From Flavobacteriales bacterium (GTDB taxonomy: Bacteria; Bacteroidota; Bacteroidia; Flavobacteriales; JABDKJ01): a DNA stretch of 19,231 bases. The notes under the pieces were generated by a model. That model saw nothing but the letters and a program-made list of their open reading frames with translations. It was not told the origin of the DNA and ran no database searches. This document shows positions 13,269 through 19,231 of this stretch, in pieces (positions within the stretch are counted from its first letter, which is position 1; every line of letters begins with the position of its first letter). Made by a program: the position numbers and the translations under genes. Where the stretch lies: the NCBI GenBank assembly GCA_013002285.1, contig JABDKJ010000062.1:1-19231 (forward strand), given 5' to 3'.

Positions 13269-15652
13269 TTGATCGTGCTTTTGAATTGAATAGTAAAAAG
13301 TCTAGGGGCTTCAATTGCCAATGGACGCATTGCATATGCCCTGTTCAATAGGTTTGTAATGATCAAGGAGAGTTTGGTGTTTTCATTCAGTTTAAATCCA
13401 CCCCGTAAGTCGAAGATAGCGTCTCCCTTATTGTTATCTTTTCTCCATTGTGTCAAGCCTGTTTCAAGAATTCCTTGGGTGTCAAGATCTTCAAAGATCC
13501 GGTCAATATTTGCCATATTACTATTATAACGGCCACTTATCCCAAGGTGGAACTTCTTATAATCCAAACCAATGTCTCCGCGGATCGCGTGTTGCATTCT
13601 ATATTTTAAAATATGGCCTGCAGTGTCAGAACTTGTGTTCAAGTAGTTAGGGTCTGGCCAAAAAGGATCTTCATTTTCAGTGTAAAGTTCGTTCGGTGTC
13701 AGAGAGATCGGTTTTGTGTAAGTATAGCCTAGCATGAGGTTCAATTCCATGTCATTAATTTTTTGGAAGCCAACAATACTTAGCTCTAAACCGGTCACTC
13801 TTGCGTCTCCAGTATTCAAGGATCTAAATCCTAGACCGAGTCCAGGATCAGATATTGGACCCCATTGACCAAATGTGAACTCAATGAATCGTTCGAACTC
13901 CTGTTGGAATAAGGCAAGGTCTGCGAACCCTTTTAATTGCCCTAATTTAAACCCTTGCTTCAATCCAAGTTCTAGGTTCCAGCTTTTCTCAGAACGAAGG
14001 TCTGTATTTGGATAAATGAAAAGAGAACTAACATTGGTTTTTATGAATTTTTCACCGATCGAGGGAAATCTGAATCCTTGTCCGAATGAAGCCCTCAAGA
14101 AACTGGCCTCGGCCAACTTGTAGTTTAAGCCAGAACGAAAAATGGTTGCACTTTCGTTTAACCCATTGATCTCAAAATTCTCATTTCTAACACCCAATGA
14201 AATAGAGAGTTTGTCAAAGAATTTCTTGTCCAATTGCAGATAAAAGGCAAGCTTGGTTGCATTGTTCTTTCCGGCATCTCCATCATTCCCGGCAAAGAGA
14301 TCAGACTCAGCATTAACATCCTCATAAACAGTTCCAAATGTACTAACAAGGTCTGGGATCGATAAACTATCAAAATGCTGGGTGTACTGATATTCCGAAT
14401 ACCACACATCAGAAAAGTTGCTTTGGTTGTTCGTATTCAAATTGTCCAAACTATAGAGCCTACTTCGTAGAGCATGTTTCCCTCCATTGTTTGAATAATA
14501 CTCAATAAATGGGTCTATATGATATGCATCTTGATCAGTAAATGTCAGTGACCCAGGGGAAGGCCTATACAAACCTGTGTCTGCATTCAACCACAACAAA
14601 GTAGCTGTGCTTTTGCTTTTATAGAAATTGGTGTTCAGCCCAATTTTTAATCCAGGCGTCTTCTCAAAATTCTTTCGAAGTGACACAGAAATACGTCCTC
14701 TATTCTCAAAACCATTTCTCGAAATGTGTTCGGGATAAAAAGAACTGTCTGCCGGGTCGATGATCTCAGGACCAATGTAGCCTTGGTCACCAAAATAGTT
14801 TCCACTTACAACAAGATCGAGGCTTTGGATCTTTCTAGAGTGTAAGAAGGAAAGGCCACCGATCAATGAATTACTTTCATTCCACCAGACAGACTCTTCA
14901 ATACTAGGGTCGCTATATCTTCCAGTAAATAGTGTTACTTCTGTTCTTGGTGTTTCTCTTGGGTATGCCGTCCTTAGATTTATTACTCCGCTTAAAGCAG
15001 ATGATCCATAAAGTACACTTGAAGCACCTTTTATGATCTCCATTTGTTCTAGGTTCTCTATTGGAAGATAGCTCCATGTCGGTCTACCTGCGTCTCCAGA
15101 TAAGATCGGAAGGTCATCTATCAATATTTGAACTCTGCTTCCTGCGCCAAAACTGAAACCACTGCCGCTTCTAATTTGTGGTTCATTGTCTATGATCGTT
15201 ACTCCAGGTGTTACTTGCAACATGCTCTCAAGAGTTGTGGTATTTCTGTCTTGGATCAACTTAGGTTTTATCACTTCCATGGACACTGTAATGTCGCTCA
15301 AAGACTGTTCAAATTTACCGGCAGAGACCACTACAACGTCCAACAATTCTGCTTCTAAGAACAATTGGACATTTTGGGTAAGCTGCTCTTTCTCTTGAAG
15401 AGAAACCCTCTTTTCATGTGTTTTATAGCCTATGAATGAAAAGGTGATGATGTGTTCGCCAGGTTGTAATTCCAGTTTGTAATAGCCATTCCCATCGGTC
15501 GTAGTTCCCTTTTTGTTCTGATCGAATACGTTCACCCCAGGTAATGTGTTGCCACTTGAAGCATCCTTTACGACTCCTTCGATAAAGGCAGTTTGTGATG
15601 AGACTGGTCCCAAAAAAAACAGGAATATGAAAAGACATATCTTCTTTTGCAT
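13265..15652 (-). CDS. TonB-dependent outer membrane receptor
   Basis: A 795-residue outer-membrane receptor. A signal peptide (residues 1-19) is followed by a carboxypeptidase-regulatory-like beta-sandwich (about 22-105, with IEGVVKDASSGNTLPGVNV and ITFSFIGYKTHEK). A plug domain (about 115-235) contains TLESMLQVTPGVTI, RVQILIDDLPI and the end-of-plug segment IKGASSVLYGSSALSGVINL. The rest is a beta-barrel of about 560 residues. The barrel sequence (LRASFGQGFRFPSIGEKF, then LELGLKQGF) resembles siderophore, cobalamin and other small-ligand receptors, but the ligand cannot be named. There is no SusD-like partner nearby, so a SusC-type glycan role is unlikely. The ATG at 15652 lies about 40 bases after a TATCTTTG box. 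It leads the operon with kdsB, the SPOR protein and the thioesterase. Confidence 0.92.
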   Translation of the reverse strand: MQKKICLFIFLFFLGPVSSQTAFIEGVVKDASSGNTLPGVNVFDQNKKGTTTDGNGYYKLELQPGEHIITFSFIGYKTHEKRVSLQEKEQLTQNVQLFLEAELLDVVVVSAGKFEQSLSDITVSMEVIKPKLIQDRNTTTLESMLQVTPGVTIIDNEPQIRSGSGFSFGAGSRVQILIDDLPILSGDAGRPTWSYLPIENLEQMEIIKGASSVLYGSSALSGVINLRTAYPRETPRTEVTLFTGRYSDPSIEESVWWNESNSLIGGLSFLHSRKIQSLDLVVSGNYFGDQGYIGPEIIDPADSSFYPEHISRNGFENRGRISVSLRKNFEKTPGLKIGLNTNFYKSKSTATLLWLNADTGLYRPSPGSLTFTDQDAYHIDPFIEYYSNNGGKHALRSRLYSLDNLNTNNQSNFSDVWYSEYQYTQHFDSLSIPDLVSTFGTVYEDVNAESDLFAGNDGDAGKNNATKLAFYLQLDKKFFDKLSISLGVRNENFEINGLNESATIFRSGLNYKLAEASFLRASFGQGFRFPSIGEKFIKTNVSSLFIYPNTDLRSEKSWNLELGLKQGFKLGQLKGFADLALFQQEFERFIEFTFGQWGPISDPGLGLGFRSLNTGDARVTGLELSIVGFQKINDMELNLMLGYTYTKPISLTPNELYTENEDPFWPDPNYLNTSSDTAGHILKYRMQHAIRGDIGLDYKKFHLGISGRYNSNMANIDRIFEDLDTQGILETGLTQWRKDNNKGDAIFDLRGGFKLNENTKLSLIITNLLNRAYAMRPLAIEAPRLFTIQFKSTIK

Positions 15653-15659
15653 AGACTAT

Positions 15660-15667
15660 TATATTTG
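15660..15667 (+). promoter_or_regulatory. -7 promoter box for dprA
   Basis: TATATTTG matches TAnnTTTG, 41 bases before the TTG start of dprA. The nearest TTTG upstream (15646-15649) is too close (10 bases), so the -33 element is unclear. Confidence 0.35.
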
Positions 15668-15689
15668 TCTGCTTATTGGTACAATGATA

Positions 15690-15697
15690 CAAAGATA
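15690..15697 (-). promoter_or_regulatory. -7 promoter box for the TonB receptor operon
   Basis: On the minus strand this is TATCTTTG, an exact TAnnTTTG match 37 bases upstream of the receptor ATG. A TTG on the same strand (15713-15715) lies 15 bases away, slightly short of the usual spacing. The box sits in the 56-base gap shared with divergent dprA, so the two promoters face each other and overlap. Confidence 0.45.
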
Positions 15698-15708
15698 GAA
15701 GAGACATT

Positions 15709-16803
15709 TTGGCAACAGACGAACGGATATATCGATTAGGAATGGTGTTTCTGGAAGGAGCCGGTTCTGTGCTTTCGAAGAAATTGATAGCCTATTGTGG
15801 AAGTTCAGAAGCTGTTTTTAAACAAAGCAAAAATGCCCTTGAAAAGATCCCGGGCATTGGTTCTGAAAAAGCCAGAAAGATCACAGAAGGTACAGACTTG
15901 GGACGGGCTGAAGAGGAGTTGGTTTTAATGGAAAAGAATGGAATAGATATGCATTTTTATCTCGACCCATCTTATCCGAGAAGGCTGAAGCACTGCGATG
16001 ACGGACCTTTGATCTTATTCAGTAAAGGAAATGTCCAATTCAACAATGAAAAATGCCTGAGTCTTGTTGGTACAAGGAATGCCACGAGCTATGGAACGGA
16101 TCTATGCAGAAAAGTGATCGAAGAAATGAAAGAACAAGACCCTCTTATCATTTCGGGATTGGCCTATGGAATTGATGTTGCTGCCCATAAAGCAGCGGTT
16201 AAAAATGGTGTTGGCACAGTTGCAGTGTTGGCGCATGGCTTGGATAAATTATATCCTGCGTTGCATAAAGGAGTGGCTTTGGATATGGTGGAGAATGGAG
16301 GTTTGGTCTCAGAATTTCCGGTTGGTACTCCAGCAATGCGCGACAATTTTCCTTCAAGGAATAGGATCATTGCTGGCATGTCAGATGCAATAATCATAGT
16401 AGAATCTGCTTGGAAAGGAGGCTCCATGATAACGGCTGAATTTGGCAATTCATACAATCGTGATGTGTTCGCTTTGCCGGGTCGGATAACAGATGGTTAC
16501 TCAGAAGGATGCAACCGATTGATCAAATCACATAAGGCGCATATCTTCACTGGTGTGGCTGACCTTGAATATATTATGGGTTGGGTAAAAGAAGAAAAGA
16601 AAGTGATTCAAAGGAAGGTGTTCATTGATCTAAGCCCGGAAGAAGAAAAACTCCTTGGCCTTCTGAGACTGAACTCTGACACCATTGATAACATTTCATT
16701 GAAAAGTGAAATGCCAATTAGCACAACATCCAGTATATTATTGAATTTAGAATTCAATGGATTGGTAAGGTCCTTACCAGGTAAAGTCTATGAATTGGTT
16801 TGA
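15709..16803 (+). CDS. dprA: DNA-processing protein DprA
   Basis: Binds incoming single-stranded DNA and loads RecA during natural transformation. The 364-residue protein has an N-terminal helix-hairpin-helix-like part (LEKIPGIGSEKARKI, about 43-57) and a Rossmann-like DNA-processing domain with SLVGTRNATSYG, ISGLAYGIDVAAHKAA, PSRNRIIAGMSDAIIIVESA and GGSMITAEFGNSYNRDVFAL. A C-terminal winged-helix part (about 305-364, LSPEEEKLLGLLRL) completes it. Length is normal. The TTG at 15709 gives the expected N-terminus; the first in-frame ATG (15742) would cut into the conserved region. Transcribed divergently from the TonB receptor operon and convergent with the Kazal/MopE gene, one base apart. Confidence 0.93.
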   Translation: MATDERIYRLGMVFLEGAGSVLSKKLIAYCGSSEAVFKQSKNALEKIPGIGSEKARKITEGTDLGRAEEELVLMEKNGIDMHFYLDPSYPRRLKHCDDGPLILFSKGNVQFNNEKCLSLVGTRNATSYGTDLCRKVIEEMKEQDPLIISGLAYGIDVAAHKAAVKNGVGTVAVLAHGLDKLYPALHKGVALDMVENGGLVSEFPVGTPAMRDNFPSRNRIIAGMSDAIIIVESAWKGGSMITAEFGNSYNRDVFALPGRITDGYSEGCNRLIKSHKAHIFTGVADLEYIMGWVKEEKKVIQRKVFIDLSPEEEKLLGLLRLNSDTIDNISLKSEMPISTTSSILLNLEFNGLVRSLPGKVYELV

Positions 16804-16804
16804 T

Positions 16805-17824
16805 CTATCTAGAAATTATAAATCTCGCCTGAGCATTTACTTGCTCATTCTGGATACGCACAAAGTATATTCCTTGGTCTATTATAGAGATATCAATGAA
16901 ATTTCTCTGATCCATTAATAAGCCACGCAATATTAGCTTTCCATTAAGATCAATGATCTGATAATTTAGACCACTCTCTTTTCCATTATTCTCTATTATA
17001 AAGTGATCCTTTGCAGGATTTGGAAATAACGTTAAGCCCAAAGATCTCAATTCTTCCAAGCTATTTCCAATGAGATCAGAACCATCGCAATCCTGATCAA
17101 TGCCATCATTCATTATTTCCATGGCACCAGGGTATATACTAGGGTCGCTGTCATTGCAATCGGTATTGTCTGCTGCATAACCTAATGGAGCAATTTCATC
17201 GCATGTTTCTATTGAATCTGTTGGAACTCCGAACCCATCATCATCAGAATCTACGAAATAGATGTACTGGTCCAGGTCCTCGTCAACAACTGTATCACAA
17301 TCATTATCAACATTATCACACAATTCAGGTGCTCCCGGATACACCGTTGGATCATTGTCATTGCAATCTACCGTATCATCGAAACCATCGTTGTCATTAT
17401 CAACGGGAGCTACAGGACAATCGCAATTGTCTGTACACTCTTGAAGCGTGGGGTAAAGAGCAGTTGCATAATCGACCCCTTGACCATCTAAAGTCCCGCA
17501 ACCAGAAATGGCCGCGCATTGTCCATTCACCATTCCATAACCAACTATTGCAGTACATGCACCAAGGTCAATTCCATCCATGTTCACACATGCATCAACA
17601 TATCCAAGTGGGCATTCTCCCATAATCCAAGAGGTCACACCAGCAGAATTGACAGCAACACAATCATTACTATAGGTAATTCCGTCACAGCCGCAAACAG
17701 GATCCCAAATTAAAAAGCAGATGGCATCGGGGTCTATTAAAGAGCAATCAATACAAGACTGGGCATAAGCAATTAAAGAGAAAAATGCTATTGCAATAGT
17801 GAGTAGTGCTTTTTTCATGATCAT
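16805..17824 (-). CDS. Secreted Kazal-domain / MopE-motif protein with T9SS sorting domain
   Basis: A 339-residue exported protein, probably surface-bound or released. Domains in order: signal peptide (1-22); Kazal-type protease-inhibitor domain (about 24-71, core [15 protein letters not shown]); a second cysteine-rich module (79-136); two repeats of the MopE-type metal-binding motif (about 141-250, each with DCND(N/S)DP(T/S)(V/I)YPGA, then DNDCD or DQDCDG); T9SS type A sorting domain (about 262-339, starting near [17 protein letters not shown]). The Asp/Asn-rich repeats should bind calcium or another metal. The Kazal domain suggests inhibition of serine proteases, but many bacterial Kazal-like modules are untested. 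The start may be M1 (17824) or M3 (17818). It lies 20 bases after the PrsW-like gene, on the same strand. Confidence 0.85.
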   Translation of the reverse strand: MIMKKALLTIAIAFFSLIAYAQSCIDCSLIDPDAICFLIWDPVCGCDGITYSNDCVAVNSAGVTSWIMGECPLGYVDACVNMDGIDLGACTAIVGYGMVNGQCAAISGCGTLDGQGVDYATALYPTLQECTDNCDCPVAPVDNDNDGFDDTVDCNDNDPTVYPGAPELCDNVDNDCDTVVDEDLDQYIYFVDSDDDGFGVPTDSIETCDEIAPLGYAADNTDCNDSDPSIYPGAMEIMNDGIDQDCDGSDLIGNSLEELRSLGLTLFPNPAKDHFIIENNGKESGLNYQIIDLNGKLILRGLLMDQRNFIDISIIDQGIYFVRIQNEQVNAQARFIISR

Positions 17825-17844
17825 GGTTTTTGATGAGCTCTAAA

Positions 17845-18534
17845 TTAATCAATTTTGTCTGGATTGTCCTTGAATGGAGAGATCTCTCTATGGATCTTCA
17901 TTGCATTTCTGGCCAGTCTTATTGAAATGAACAGAGACAAAACTGCACCAATAGCCAGGATCGGCATTTCATTCAAGAATAGAAAATAGTCATAGAGCCC
18001 ATGAAGGAAAGCCGCATATATCCATCCTTTGAGCAATTCTCTTATCGGTTTATTTGAGAATTTCGCTTTCCCGATATAATAGCCCATTATGATCCCAGCA
18101 CAGGCATGCATAGGCACGGCAGTGAACATTCTTGCAATAGCTGTATCAACTCCTCCCTCAAATACATAGAACAGATTTTCAAGACTAGCAAAACCGAGAG
18201 CAACTGCTGCTCCATAAACGATCCCATCGTAAGGCTCATTGAAACTTTTTCTAGGATAAGATCCTATCCTCAAGGCAAGGAATTTCATCAGTTCTTCACC
18301 TGCTCCAACAATGCAAAATGCGAAAATGGCTTTCTCGATGAAGATCTCTATTGTTCCAAAGTCAACTATACTGAATAGGTATTGGACAGCACTCTCTCCA
18401 TAAAAGTTCAGATAACCCGCGGGAAGTGTCGAAATGACACCAGCAAAATAAGCTGCCACGTATAAAAGGATAGGCTCCTTTTCGTGCTTATCGCTGAAAT
18501 AAACGTAGAGGCCAATAGTGGCGGCAGGTGCCAA
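17845..18534 (-). CDS. PrsW family intramembrane metalloprotease
   Basis: A polytopic membrane protein of about 229 residues in the PrsW/abortive-infection-related metalloprotease family, whose best-known member cleaves an anti-sigma factor in Bacillus. Catalytic motifs are all present in hydrophobic helices: GAGEELMKF (Glu80, Glu81, Lys84), ASLENLFYV (Glu119), VPMHACAG (His143) and AFLHGLYDY (His178). The start is uncertain. TTG at 18532-18534 is the only conventional codon, but the preceding in-frame codons (FISSSLLLIALSLAPAATIG) look like the rest of the first membrane helix and contain no ATG, GTG or TTG. An ATT at 18573 could be the real start. The target protein is unknown. Probably co-transcribed with the Kazal-domain gene. 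Confidence 0.85.
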   Translation of the reverse strand: MAPAATIGLYVYFSDKHEKEPILLYVAAYFAGVISTLPAGYLNFYGESAVQYLFSIVDFGTIEIFIEKAIFAFCIVGAGEELMKFLALRIGSYPRKSFNEPYDGIVYGAAVALGFASLENLFYVFEGGVDTAIARMFTAVPMHACAGIIMGYYIGKAKFSNKPIRELLKGWIYAAFLHGLYDYFLFLNEMPILAIGAVLSLFISIRLARNAMKIHREISPFKDNPDKID

Positions 18535-18582
18535 TGATAGGGCAATAAGAAGGAGCGAACTACTGATAAAAATTAGATCGGT

Positions 18583-18617
18583 TTGTGAAGGTGAAAGATA
18601 TAAATTCTATACTTTTG
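18583..18617 (+). promoter_or_regulatory. Bacteroidota-type promoter for glutamate dehydrogenase
   Basis: TTG at 18583-18585, a 24-base gap and TACTTTTG at 18610-18617, an exact TAnnTTTG match 23 bases before the ATG. The spacing is one base longer than the usual 17-23 range. Confidence 0.45.
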
Positions 18618-18634
18618 GCGCCACAAAATCTTAA

Positions 18635-19231
<597 letters not shown>

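Noticed and set aside
13265..15652. A SusC-type glycan receptor
   Set aside because: No SusD-like lipoprotein gene or glycan-degrading enzyme is nearby, and at 795 residues it is shorter than typical SusC proteins.
17100..17400. A short-repeat array such as CRISPR
   Set aside because: The repeated DNA encodes two MopE-type protein motifs in frame; there are no constant repeats with variable spacers.
17185..17625. A 146-codon open frame on the plus strand, rich in His, Asn and Gln
   Set aside because: It is the complement of the Asp/Cys-rich repeats of the Kazal/MopE protein; the odd composition follows from that.

Overview
The window looks like a housekeeping stretch of a Bacteroidota chromosome, probably a marine flavobacterium-like or saprospira-like lineage. 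Three things support this. Two secreted proteins end in type A type IX secretion (T9SS) sorting domains. A TonB-dependent receptor carries an N-terminal carboxypeptidase-regulatory-like domain, and there is an HU-CCDC81/SPOR fusion. Several genes are preceded by the Bacteroidota -7 promoter box TAnnTTTG, and Shine-Dalgarno sequences are poor. The DNA is AT-rich and tightly packed, with many stop/start overlaps and several likely GTG or TTG starts. I see no tRNA, rRNA, CRISPR array, transposase or phage gene. No gap between genes exceeds 300 bases.

Layout. 1-905: 3' part of an EamA/DMT transporter (+). 931-1011: a broken second copy of the start of yicC. 1103-2605: a T9SS-secreted protein (-). 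2777-4779: tightly overlapping operon yicC-gmk-nadD (+). 4729-5742: a MurG-like glycosyltransferase (-) whose 3' end overlaps nadD. 5801-6837: trmB and an alkyltransferase-like DNA repair protein (+). 6846-8629: tatD-ansA operon (-). 8678-9667: family 9 glycosyltransferase (+). 9664-10614: two related small secreted proteins (-). 10714-15652: a four-gene minus-strand operon, TonB receptor, kdsB, HU-CCDC81/SPOR protein, acyl-CoA thioesterase. 15709-16803: dprA (+). 16805-18534: PrsW-type membrane protease, then a Kazal/MopE/T9SS secreted protein (-). 18641 to the window end: start of glutamate dehydrogenase (+).

The clearest structural anomaly is at 890-2854. The DMT-yicC junction is present twice as a direct repeat of about 119 bp. 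The repeats flank about 1.73 kb that carries only the T9SS gene. The left copy keeps 26 yicC codons and then stops. Nearly all differences between the copies are silent third-position changes, so the left copy looks like the stump of a diverged but once functional yicC allele. This suggests that the secreted-protein gene entered, or was rearranged, by recombination at this locus. Other points of note are a KdsB with changes at several normally invariant motifs, an alanine-type alkyltransferase-like protein, a protease gene next to a secreted protease-inhibitor-domain gene, and the tandem pair of unknown secreted proteins.

Most genes serve core functions: nucleotide and NAD synthesis, tRNA modification, DNA repair and uptake, envelope polysaccharide synthesis, nitrogen metabolism, surface transport and secretion. 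I did not find a clearly new multi-gene defence or mobile system.
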